From positions 62,001 to 126,000 of the forward strand of contig JAKLJP010000023.1 in the NCBI GenBank assembly GCA_023151115.1: a stretch of 64,000 bases of DNA, written 5' to 3'. Position 1 is the stretch's first letter. Each line of letters begins with the position of its first letter. The notes under the pieces were generated by a model. It was not told where the DNA came from and ran no database searches. It saw nothing but the letters and a program-made list of their open reading frames with translations. Both the position numbers and the translations under genes were made by a program. This document shows, in pieces, positions 36,978-44,890 of this stretch. Source of the DNA: Anaerolineae bacterium. Its GTDB lineage: Bacteria; Chloroflexota; Anaerolineae; 4572-78; J111.

Positions 36978-38363
36978 ATGCCCAAAATTGTCTTTATCGG
37001 TGCAGGTAGCACCGTTTTTGCCAAAAATTTACTGGGGGATATTCTCCATTACCCCGACCTCGCTCAGTCAACCATCAGCCTGTTTGATATTAATGAAAAA
37101 CGGCTGCGCGAATCCGAGGCGGTGGCCCGGCGTGTCAGCCAGATTTTGAATGTTTCGCCCACAATTGAAACTACCACCCAGCGCCGGGCGGCTCTGGACG
37201 GGGCTGATTATGCCATTGCCATGTTTCAGGTGGGCGGCTACCAGCCCAGCACGGTCATTGATTTTGAAATCCCTCAAAAGTATGGCCTGCGTCAAACTAT
37301 CGGCGACACGTTAGGCATCGGCGGGATTATGCGCGGCCTGCGGACCATCCCTGTATTGCTAGATATATGCCGGGACATGGAACAACTCTGCCCAGATGTC
37401 ACCTTTTTGAACTATGTCAACCCGATGGCTATGAACTGCTGGGCCATCCACCGGGGCAGCAAAATTAAAACGGTTGGCCTATGTCATAGTGTGCCCCATA
37501 CCGCTGCTGATTTAGCCCACGATATCGGGGTACCGATAGAGGAAATCAATTACCTGGTGGCCGGAATTAACCACGTGGCTTTTTACCTGAAGTTTGAGCG
37601 CAACGGCGAAGACCTGTATCCGCTGATTCACCGGGTGTTGGAAGAAGGCCGCGTGCCGGAGTGGAACCGGGTGCGCTATGAAGCCTTCAAGCGTTTGGGC
37701 TACTTTGTCACCGAGTCGAGCGAGCATTTCAGCGAGTATGTGCCCTGGTTTATCAAACGCGACCGGCCCGATTTAATCGAGAAATTCAACATTCCCCTGG
37801 ACGAGTATCTGGGCCGCTGCCAGGCCCAGATCAAAGCCTGGGAGTTTGCCCAGAAAGCGCAGGAGGATCCGGAGCGCTACTCGGTGGAGGCGCTGCGACG
37901 CGAACTGGCGGGTATTAAAATGATGACTCCCGCGAGGGAGTGGACGATTGCAAGCTTGAAGAGCATGGACGAAGTCAAACCCAGCGTGGAGTATGGCTCC
38001 GGCATTATCCACAGTTTGGAGACAGGCACGCCGAGGGTGGTTTACGGCAATGTGCCCAACCAGGGGCTAATTGACAACCTGCCCCAGGGCTGCTGCGTCG
38101 AAGTGCCCTGCCTGGTGGACAAAAACGGCCTCCAGCCGACCCGCATCGGCAGCCTGCCGCCGCACCTGGCCGCCTTGATGCAGACCAACATCAATGTGCA
38201 AGCGTTGACCGTGGAAGCTGCCCTCACCCGCAAGCGAGAGCATATTTACCACGCCGCCATGCTCGACCCGCACACCGCCGCCGAGTTGGATTTGGAGCAG
38301 ATTTGGAATTTGGTGGATGATTTGATTGAGGCGCACGGAGAGATGCTGCCGGAGTATCACTAA
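36978..38363 (+). CDS. melA: GH4 alpha-galactosidase/alpha-glucosidase (MelA-like)
   Basis: 461 residues. NAD- and Mn-dependent glycosidase that works by oxidation and elimination instead of direct hydrolysis. The Rossmann motif FIGAGSTVFAKNLLGD opens the protein. NPMAMNCWAI, the metal ligands GLCHSVPH and GINHVAF, and HFSEYVPWF are all in place. It starts 21 bp after galT, so the two are co-transcribed. MelA is the best fit given galT and GH36 beside it, though related GH4 alpha-glucosidases look similar. Confidence 0.88.
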   Translation: MPKIVFIGAGSTVFAKNLLGDILHYPDLAQSTISLFDINEKRLRESEAVARRVSQILNVSPTIETTTQRRAALDGADYAIAMFQVGGYQPSTVIDFEIPQKYGLRQTIGDTLGIGGIMRGLRTIPVLLDICRDMEQLCPDVTFLNYVNPMAMNCWAIHRGSKIKTVGLCHSVPHTAADLAHDIGVPIEEINYLVAGINHVAFYLKFERNGEDLYPLIHRVLEEGRVPEWNRVRYEAFKRLGYFVTESSEHFSEYVPWFIKRDRPDLIEKFNIPLDEYLGRCQAQIKAWEFAQKAQEDPERYSVEALRRELAGIKMMTPAREWTIASLKSMDEVKPSVEYGSGIIHSLETGTPRVVYGNVPNQGLIDNLPQGCCVEVPCLVDKNGLQPTRIGSLPPHLAALMQTNINVQALTVEAALTRKREHIYHAAMLDPHTAAELDLEQIWNLVDDLIEAHGEMLPEYH

Positions 38364-38396
38364 GCCACATTTCAAAGAAAATAATTACTCAATATT

Positions 38397-38457
38397 CGTG
38401 TTGCGTCTTACATCTTGCGTGAGGTAAAGCAGACGAAACACACAAGACGCAATACGT
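38397..38457. repeat. Short-unit hairpin repeat between convergent genes
   Basis: TTGCGTCTTACATCTTGCGT pairs with ACAAGACGCAATACG. It sits between the GH4 gene and the convergent amidohydrolase and could act as a two-way terminator. Confidence 0.6.
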
Positions 38458-38484
38458 TTTGGCTAATTTAAATCTTGGAACTGC

Positions 38485-39804
38485 CTAACAACTCGCAATC
38501 TGCTGCGCCAACTCCTGCACCGCCGCGATGGCGCTGGTTTGGTCAATCGTGAGCAACCGGCGCTGCTGCATCACCATTCGCCCGCGAATAAGCACCGTTG
38601 CCACGTCATCGCGGCCAACGGCGTAGACCAGGTGAGAATAAACATCGTAGCGAGGAACAAGGTGCGGCCGGTTGAGGTCAATCAAAATAATATCGGCCTC
38701 CTTGCCGGCCACCAGCGAGCCGATTTTATCGCTCAGGCCCAACGCCCCAGCCGCATCGCAAGTAACCATCTTGACCACCTCCTGCGCCGAAAGCAGGGTG
38801 GGGTTTTGCTGGACCCCTTTGTGCAGCACCGCCGCCAGACGCATAGCTGCCCACATGTCCAGGTCATTGCTGCTGACCGGGCCATCCGTGCCCAGGGTGG
38901 TCTGTACCCCGGACTGGCGCATTTTGGGCAGCGGCGCAACGCCCGAACCCAGTTTGAGGTTTGACATGGGGCAGTGAGCTACGGCTGTCTGCCGCTCGGC
39001 CAGCAGGTTGATTTCGTCATCCGGTAGGTGGACGCAGTGGGCCAGCACAGTGCGCGAGGTGAGCATGCCCAACTGGTCGAGATGGCGCGGGGGACTCTGC
39101 CCATAACGCTGGCTAACTGTTGCCACTTCGGTTGTGGTTTCAGAAACGTGCGTGGTCAGCAGCACCCCAAATTCGTCGGCCAGGGCTTGCGCTTCCCGCA
39201 GGTATTGAGGCGAAACCGTGTAGGTGCTGTGGGGCGTTACGCAGGACACGATGAGCTGATCACGCTGGTACTCTTGCAAAAACTCTCGCCCGCGGGCGGT
39301 GCGCTGCTCGACCGGAATATTGTCCGGCTCGACCAAATCGAAGTAGACCGGCCCGGTCATCAACCTAAAACCGGCATCTTTGGCTACCTGGGCTGACACT
39401 TCGGGAAACCAGAACATATCCAGGGCAGTGGTGGTCCCACTGCGGATCATCTCGACCTGGGCTAACTGCGCTCCCAGCCGAACCGTGTCGGGCCGCAGAA
39501 ACTTGCGCTCGGCCACCCACAGCCGTTCCAGCCAGGGTTCCAGGGCCAGGTCATCCACCAGCCCCCGGAAAAGCGCATCGGCGGCGTGGGTGTGGGCGTT
39601 GATCAGGCCGGGCATAACCAGTTGGCCGGTGGCGTCAATAATCTCGGTGGTAGGGCCGATAAACCCGCTCACCTCGTTGGTCGCGCCCACCGCCGTAATT
39701 TTAGCCCCCACAATCGCCACAGCCCCGTCGTCTATGAGGGTGAGTTGGTCGTCCATTGTCACGACTAGGCCATGTAGGATGAGTTTATCGGCGGGTTGCA
39801 TCAA
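38485..39804 (-). CDS. Amidohydrolase of the MtaD/SAH-deaminase (TRZ/ATZ) group
   Basis: 439 residues, metal-dependent deaminase or chlorohydrolase fold. Metal and catalytic motifs in order: NAHTHAADALFRG (about 69), TPHSTYTVS, TTHVSETTTE, AHCPMSNLKLGSG and LGTDGPVSSNDLDMW. This set is typical of 5'-methylthioadenosine/S-adenosylhomocysteine deaminases and related guanine or pterin deaminases; motif reading cannot separate them. It is the downstream-most gene of a minus-strand run with two SDR genes, separated from them by a GTCATTTCGA element. Confidence 0.85.
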   Translation of the reverse strand: MMQPADKLILHGLVVTMDDQLTLIDDGAVAIVGAKITAVGATNEVSGFIGPTTEIIDATGQLVMPGLINAHTHAADALFRGLVDDLALEPWLERLWVAERKFLRPDTVRLGAQLAQVEMIRSGTTTALDMFWFPEVSAQVAKDAGFRLMTGPVYFDLVEPDNIPVEQRTARGREFLQEYQRDQLIVSCVTPHSTYTVSPQYLREAQALADEFGVLLTTHVSETTTEVATVSQRYGQSPPRHLDQLGMLTSRTVLAHCVHLPDDEINLLAERQTAVAHCPMSNLKLGSGVAPLPKMRQSGVQTTLGTDGPVSSNDLDMWAAMRLAAVLHKGVQQNPTLLSAQEVVKMVTCDAAGALGLSDKIGSLVAGKEADIILIDLNRPHLVPRYDVYSHLVYAVGRDDVATVLIRGRMVMQQRRLLTIDQTSAIAAVQELAQQIASC

Positions 39805-39834
39805 ACATTACCTCGATAGTATGGTATTTCACTC

Positions 39835-39947
39835 CATGTCATTTCGAGGCTGAAAGCCGAGAAATCTCCAAGCCCGCTATTGGCAAACATGGGTCTTAAA
39901 GATTTCTCGCTCCCTGCGTAGCATATCTACGAAATGACAGACCGTGC
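39835..39947. repeat. Inverted-repeat element of the GTCATTTCGA family
   Basis: Starts CATGTCATTTCGAGGC and ends TACGAAATGACAG, with inner GAGAAATCTCC and GATTTCTCGC segments, as in the elements at 17152 and 20148. Confidence 0.75.
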
Positions 39948-40049
39948 AGCTACCAAGACGCTCTTAATAGTGAGGTTAGAAGATTCCTCCCTATGGTCGG
40001 AATGACATGGACGTGCAGCAATCCAAAATCCAAAATCTAAAATCCAAAA

Positions 40050-40826
40050 TCAATAGGGCGTATCGCCGCCATCTACATTGATCGCCTGTCCGCGAATGAT
40101 CGTGGCCTGCTCGGATAATAGAAACGCGACCACCCGCCCCACCTCGATAGGCTGGATGTGGCGGTTCATCTGGTTTGGTTTCATTGTTTTGACCAACTCG
40201 TGCGGGTCGCCGCCGATGCGCTGGGTCAGCCACTCGGCCACGCCCAGCAGCATAGGGGTGTCCACCCCGCCGGGACAAACGGCATTGACGTTGATGCTGT
40301 GCTCGGCCCATTCCAGCGAGAGCGAACGGGTCAGGTTGATCACCGCCGCCTTGCTGGCGTTGTAAGCAGCCATGTTGCGATAGCCGACCTTGCCGGCATT
40401 AGAAGCGATGTTGACGATGGCCCCGCCCTGGCCCTGGGCAATCATCTGTTTGGCCGCCAGTTGGCAGCACACAAAAAGTCCCTGCACATTGACCTCGAAC
40501 TGAAAGGCCCAATCTTCTTCGCTCATATCGAGGGCGCTGTCCATTTTGACCACCCCGGCGTTGTTAACCCAGCCATCCAGGCGGCCAAAGGCAGCAACGG
40601 CCTGCTGGATGGCGCTGCTCATTTCTTCAGCATCAAGCACATCGGCAATCAGGGGCAGAGCGTGCTGACCGCCGGCCTCAATCAACCGGGCCGTTTCTTG
40701 CACCGGCTCCAGCCGTAAATCACTGACCACCACCTGCGCCCCGGCCTCGGCCACCGCCTGAGCAATCCCCCGGCCCATGCCCTGCCCGGCTCCGGTGACG
40801 AAAATGACTTTATCTTTGAGAAGCAT
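40050..40826 (-). CDS. Short-chain dehydrogenase/reductase
   Basis: 258 residues. Classical SDR with GAGQGMGRGIA (cofactor loop), NNAGVV, catalytic Ser in IVNIASNAG and YNASK. The Asp in VVSDLRL suggests NAD(H) preference. Substrate unknown. It lies beside a second SDR at 40909, and the pair probably acts on related sugar- or polyol-derived alcohols, which is inference from the locus. Confidence 0.9.
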   Translation of the reverse strand: MLLKDKVIFVTGAGQGMGRGIAQAVAEAGAQVVVSDLRLEPVQETARLIEAGGQHALPLIADVLDAEEMSSAIQQAVAAFGRLDGWVNNAGVVKMDSALDMSEEDWAFQFEVNVQGLFVCCQLAAKQMIAQGQGGAIVNIASNAGKVGYRNMAAYNASKAAVINLTRSLSLEWAEHSINVNAVCPGGVDTPMLLGVAEWLTQRIGGDPHELVKTMKPNQMNRHIQPIEVGRVVAFLLSEQATIIRGQAINVDGGDTPY

Positions 40827-40850
40827 AAATTTCTCCTAAACTTGTCATAA

Positions 40851-40910
40851 AGCGTGATGCGTGATGCGTGATGCGTAATAATTCACGTTTCACGTTTCAC
40901 GCATCACGTT
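40851..40910. repeat. Short-unit hairpin repeat between the SDR genes
   Basis: AGCGTGATGCGTGATGCGTG pairs with CACGTTTCACGCATCACG. The tandem unit is CGTGATG. Confidence 0.7.
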
Positions 40911-41694
40911 AAAATATCTGCTTGGTCATCACCCCGCCATCCACCCGCAAATTGGCCCCGGTGATCCAACGGGCGGCGGGGGAGGCCAGGAAGAGGCAGG
41001 CATCGGCCACATCGTCGGGCATCCCCAGCCGTCCCAGCGGCGCAGCTTTCAAAAATCGCTCGACGCCGTCGGGCCAGGCTTGCTCAATGCCCTCGCGCCA
41101 GATCAGGCCGGGCGAAACTGAGTTAACCCGGATACCGTACAGGCCCAATTCATTGGCTGCCGCCGCCGTGTGCATCACCACGCCGCCTTTGGCCGCGTTG
41201 TAGTGGCTGTGCATGGGGGCTGGATTCTCCGCCTCAATCGAGGCGATGTTAACAATAGCCCCGCCTCCCCCTTGCGCCATCATCTGTTTGGCTGCCGCCT
41301 GAGTGCAGAGGAAGGTACTGCGCAGGTTGGAGTTGATAACTTCATCCCATTCAGCCTCGCTCATCTCGATCAGATTGACAAGAGGATACACCCCGGCGTT
41401 GTTGATTAATACGTCCAGCCGGCTAAAGGCTTCAACCGTTTGGCTGATCAACGCTTCAACTTCGGCTTTTTGGGTCACATCGGCCCGGATGGCTATCGCC
41501 CGACCTCCGGCGGCCTCGATTTGAGCAACAACCGTCTGCGCTCCGGCGGCGCTGGAACGATAATTGACCCCCACCGCTGCGCCAGCTTCGGCAAAGCGGA
41601 GGGCAATACCTGCGCCCAGCCCGCCGCCACTGCCGGTGACGATAACAACTCTGCCGCTAAAGTCGAGGAGATTTTGGGTAGAAGGTATCCTCAT
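40909..41694 (-). CDS. Short-chain dehydrogenase/reductase
   Basis: 261 residues. SDR motifs GSGGGLGAGIA, NNAGVYP, IVNIASIEAE and YNAAKGG are in order. The loop after the second strand (GVNYRSSAAG) lacks an acidic residue at the usual place, which fits NADP(H) better than NAD(H), unlike its neighbour. It reads first in the minus-strand run. Substrate unknown. Confidence 0.9.
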   Translation of the reverse strand: MRIPSTQNLLDFSGRVVIVTGSGGGLGAGIALRFAEAGAAVGVNYRSSAAGAQTVVAQIEAAGGRAIAIRADVTQKAEVEALISQTVEAFSRLDVLINNAGVYPLVNLIEMSEAEWDEVINSNLRSTFLCTQAAAKQMMAQGGGGAIVNIASIEAENPAPMHSHYNAAKGGVVMHTAAAANELGLYGIRVNSVSPGLIWREGIEQAWPDGVERFLKAAPLGRLGMPDDVADACLFLASPAARWITGANLRVDGGVMTKQIF

Positions 41695-41744
41695 GAGTAA
41701 CTCCTTAAATCTCGGATTATCCTTGCTTAAAGTACGTGAATATC

Positions 41745-41960
41745 ATCTAGCTGCAATACTTTTCAAATAACGTAGTTTAGGTTCTGTTGACATTTGCCGA
41801 TTTCGCATGCTGAGTGCCCGTAAGGGCGCATCGAAGCGTGCGAAATCGGCCCAAAAACGCATCCTGAGTAGGCGATAGCCGTATCGAAGGGTGCGTTTTT
41901 GGGCAACAAAGTGAAATATCAACAAAACCTTATCTGAAAAGTATTGCATCTAGCTGTACT
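41745..41960. mobile_element. MITE-like element with long imperfect inverted ends
   Basis: The left end contains TGCAATACTTTTCAAATAA and GGTTCTGTTGACATTT; the complement of the right end contains TGCAATACTTTTCAGATAA and GGTTTTGTTGATATTT. Two hairpins fill the middle: CGATTTCGCA/TGCGAAATCG and CCAAAAACGCA/GTGCGTTTTTGGG, each enclosing CTGAGT and TCGAAG words. The right end supplies the last codons of the decayed gene at 41930. Confidence 0.5.
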
Positions 41961-42215
41961 TCGTAAGTTTGCTTATTATTGCCAATTAGTGTCAATTCTA
42001 GCGTTAAATCCACTCGTCCTTCTTCGGCTGTCCACAAATCGAAATTTACGCTCCATTCTTTTGGCTTACACTCCCACTTATTTCGATGACATCAATATTT
42101 TAAATGCATTCTCTGGCGGTATAACAATGGTTCCTGAGTATTCTTTTAGGGCTGTTTCTATTTCTAAATTTTGTCAGACGGATACCATTAGAGAAACTCT
42201 CAAGAGCCTGATTCT
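41930..42215 (-). pseudogene. Decayed small gene, DUF7668-like
   Basis: Read on the minus strand in two frames. One piece gives LEIETALKEYSGTIVIPP (about 42180-42085). After a frameshift near 42080 the other gives KEWSVNFDLWTAEEGRVDLT and runs to a TAA at 41930. This pattern (an EYG/PP turn, then W-S-V-x-F-D-L-W-T-x-E-E-G-R) resembles a small family of unknown function that I recall as DUF7668; the name is uncertain. A second shift seems needed near 42185. A 93-codon ORF on the opposite strand is a shadow. Confidence 0.45.
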
Positions 42216-42567
42216 CCGGGGCTAAATACTATTGTCAATGTCTATTGTATCATAAAAAGACAGGCAGAGATAAGTTTATAGGCCATTACTTTGCTTCGAT
42301 ATTCATCGCCGTGCAAAAAACAGGATCAACTGCACCAATCGCTGGCGGTACAGGTCTAACCCATTATATTGCCGATTTGATGGTGTGCCCGGTCAGAAGT
42401 ATGGGGTTTCAAGCCAATTAGTCTATCAGGCCGCGCTGTAGGGCAATTGGAGGCAGTCTGGCCCAGGTCAACTGGTTGCTGGGGCGGGGCTATCAGTATC
42501 ACGGCAAAGATTGCTCGACTATCCGGGCCAAAAACCTGGCCGATAGTGTGAGCGAATGGGTCACTGA

Positions 42568-42934
42568 CCCCACTCAGTCGATCGCCAAGTCGATTGGGTC
42601 AGGCGTGAGCCGCAGGAATATGACTGTCCCATTCTACAGCAGACGCCGGCAGGGATAGCTATTGCCACTGCTCCTTCGGGTGAAAGTGTCTTGGTTAACG
42701 CGCATGCCCGGCAGTTGATGGCTTTGGATTTGAGGTCAGCGTTGAAATGAGCCGTATCAAGAGATCCAAAACTTTCAAGGGCTGCATCCCGATGGCCAGC
42801 CTTATCAACCCACCGATATTCACGACCGCAAGCAGGTTGAAGAGGCCGAGTGCCAAGCGCACGCTGAAGCCGAAATTGCCGGAGAGTGTTTAGGTTTATT
42901 GGCCAGCGCAAATGAGGTGTTGATCGCCTCGTAG
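42568..42934 (+). pseudogene. Fragment of a PAS-domain sensor protein
   Basis: Frame one, to a TGA at 42748, ends QQTPAGIAIATAPSGESVLV and NAHARQLMALDL, a typical PAS-domain start. One frame over, 42755-42934 reads FQGLHPDGQPYQPTDIHDRK then QVEEAE, joining a PAS loop directly to the usual TDIxxRKxxEE exit, so the PAS core is shortened. At least one frameshift and one internal deletion are needed. The rest of the sensor is missing. Confidence 0.55.
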
Positions 42935-43000
42935 AAGTAGTTACGTTAATTTTTGAACTTATAGACAAATCACTTAAAAGTCATACTATCATTGTATGTA

Positions 43001-43054
43001 GCAGCGACGGCTCCCACGCCGTCGCTTGGCCGGGCGTGGGAGCCCGGCCCGCTA
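43001..43054. repeat. REP-like double hairpin
   Basis: GCGACGGC...GCCGTCGC and GGCCGGGC...GCCCGGCC, the same two-stem body found inside both MITE copies, here without the MITE ends. Confidence 0.65.
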
Positions 43055-43086
43055 AAAGATTGTACGATGTTTATCTGCTTTGTCTA

Positions 43087-44841
43087 TTAGTAGCGGTCAA
43101 TATCGCCGGAGCGGCGCTGGCGGTTGAACTCAGTCAGATCGTCATCGTCGTCGGCCAGGCCGATAGCCTCTTTGGTTTCCTGCCAGGCGTGCCGCACAGC
43201 GTCTTTAAACTGTTCCCAGGGGCCTTCGTAGTCGGCTTCCCACTCACGGCGTGCGTCTATCTCGATTTCATTCCAGGTCCGGTTATCAAAATCGGGGTCG
43301 TAGGCCAGATCGTAGCCGTAACGATATGCCGGGGCATAGTAGGTGTCGTAATCGTAGCCGCTGCTGGCATAGGCGGTGTTGTAATGGGTGCGGAAGCGGC
43401 TGTCGAAGGTTTTAAAGTCTTCTTCCGCTTCAAGGCCAATGGCTTCTTTGGTTTCTTCCCAGGCGTGCCGTATGGCATCTTTGAACTGCTCCCAGGGGCC
43501 TTCATAGCTCGACTCCCAGTATTGGCGGGCTTCCGGCTCAAAGTCAGCCCAATCACGATCCTCAAAGTCAGGATCGTAGGCTAAATCATAGCCGTAGTGA
43601 TAAGCGGGGGCATAAGTTTCATAGGCAAAGCCACGGCTGGCGTAGACCGTATTGAAATGCTGGTGGAAGCGGTCATCGTCGTAATCGTCATCAAAATCAA
43701 AGGCCTCTTTGGTTTCCTGCCAACCCTTACGCGCCGCATCTTTGGTCTCTTCCCAGCCTTCGCGGACGTTATCTTTGGTTTCTTCCCAGGTGTAATCCGC
43801 GTTTAAATCCACATCTCTCCGCCCTTCTGCCGGGGCGCGGTCTTCGACCAGGCCGGGGCTGCCGGTGGCGCGGGCAGTGCTGGTGGTGCTGCCGCTCCAG
43901 GTTTCAGCAGTTTCTCCCTCGGGCGGTTCAACTTCGGTCCAGCCACGGCTCTGATAGCCGGGGTTGTCGGTGACATCACCTTGATAGGTGGTTTCACCAG
44001 GGGCTGGCTCGACTTCTTGCCAACCACGGCTCTCGTAATTTGGATTGTCCCGCACATCACCCTGGTAGCCGGTCTCTCCCGGCCCCGGTTCAACTTCGGG
44101 CCAGCCTTCACTGCGATAGCCTGGATTGTTGGTCACATCGCCGCGATAAGTGCTTTCGCCGGGGGCTGGCTCTACTTCCGGCCAGCCGCGACTGCCAGGG
44201 GACGAGGGATTGCCGGGGCTGCGATTGCTGCTGTAAGCCTGATAAGAAGCCCGCTCTTGGGCCACATCGCCGGCGCTGTAAGGGGCCGCATTGGGGTCAA
44301 AGCTGCTCCAGCCTTGTTCTCGCCACCAGGAGGCGCGCTCATCCAGGTCTACGGATTGAGAGCGGTTGATAATGTTCATGGCCCGTTCTTCGGCCTCATC
44401 GGAGGCGTGGATGGTGAGGATAGCCCCGCCACGGCGGACACCCTCGGCGTAATATTCGGCCTCTTCTTCAGGCACGCCTATATCCACCAAAGCGCCGACC
44501 AACCCTCCGGTCACGGCGCCAATGCCGGCTCCCACGCCTGCCGTAGCCAGCGCCGATAGCACCGGGCCGGCCGCAATAACCGGGCCGATGCCAGGGATTG
44601 CCAGCGCCCCCGCTCCTACCAGTAGGCCGACGCCGCCGCCCAGAACCGCGCCAATTCCGGCCCCGGCCCCCGCGCCGCTGACATCGGCTTCGCTGCTGCC
44701 AATTTGCCTGCTGTACTCACCCGAAGCATCATTGGCCATGATGCTGATATTATCACGGGCAAATCCGGTATTTACCAATTCGTGCGCTACTTCCTGCGCT
44801 GTAGCAAAGTCATCATATAATCTAATAATTGTTCTAGCCAT
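43087..44841 (-). CDS. Large YflT-like stress protein built from internal repeats
   Basis: 584 residues from the ATG at 44841 (AAGGAAAG upstream). The N-terminal 45 residues (MARTIIRLYDDFATAQEVAH) are a YflT/GSP17M module, followed by a Gly/Ala membrane hairpin (about 55-125). The middle holds about 3.5 copies of a 27-residue unit (RGWPEVEPAPGETTYQGDV plus DNPGYQ). The C-terminus has two copies of a domain of about 90 residues with YGYDLAYDPDF, then W and E, then EGPWEQFKDAIRHAWEETKE. Very acidic overall. Probably a membrane-tethered stress protein; the C-terminal domain's role is unknown. It is 50 bp downstream of the GT-Glf gene. Confidence 0.75.
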   Translation of the reverse strand: MARTIIRLYDDFATAQEVAHELVNTGFARDNISIMANDASGEYSRQIGSSEADVSGAGAGAGIGAVLGGGVGLLVGAGALAIPGIGPVIAAGPVLSALATAGVGAGIGAVTGGLVGALVDIGVPEEEAEYYAEGVRRGGAILTIHASDEAEERAMNIINRSQSVDLDERASWWREQGWSSFDPNAAPYSAGDVAQERASYQAYSSNRSPGNPSSPGSRGWPEVEPAPGESTYRGDVTNNPGYRSEGWPEVEPGPGETGYQGDVRDNPNYESRGWQEVEPAPGETTYQGDVTDNPGYQSRGWTEVEPPEGETAETWSGSTTSTARATGSPGLVEDRAPAEGRRDVDLNADYTWEETKDNVREGWEETKDAARKGWQETKEAFDFDDDYDDDRFHQHFNTVYASRGFAYETYAPAYHYGYDLAYDPDFEDRDWADFEPEARQYWESSYEGPWEQFKDAIRHAWEETKEAIGLEAEEDFKTFDSRFRTHYNTAYASSGYDYDTYYAPAYRYGYDLAYDPDFDNRTWNEIEIDARREWEADYEGPWEQFKDAVRHAWQETKEAIGLADDDDDLTEFNRQRRSGDIDRY

Positions 44842-44890
44842 GGTTTCTTTCCTTTCTTTGATAGATTGATAAAAAATGTCCCTTCCATCT

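Noticed and set aside
41944..42225. 93-codon plus-strand frame
   Set aside because: The minus strand of the same DNA gives family-like peptides in two frames, so this is better read as a decayed minus-strand gene.
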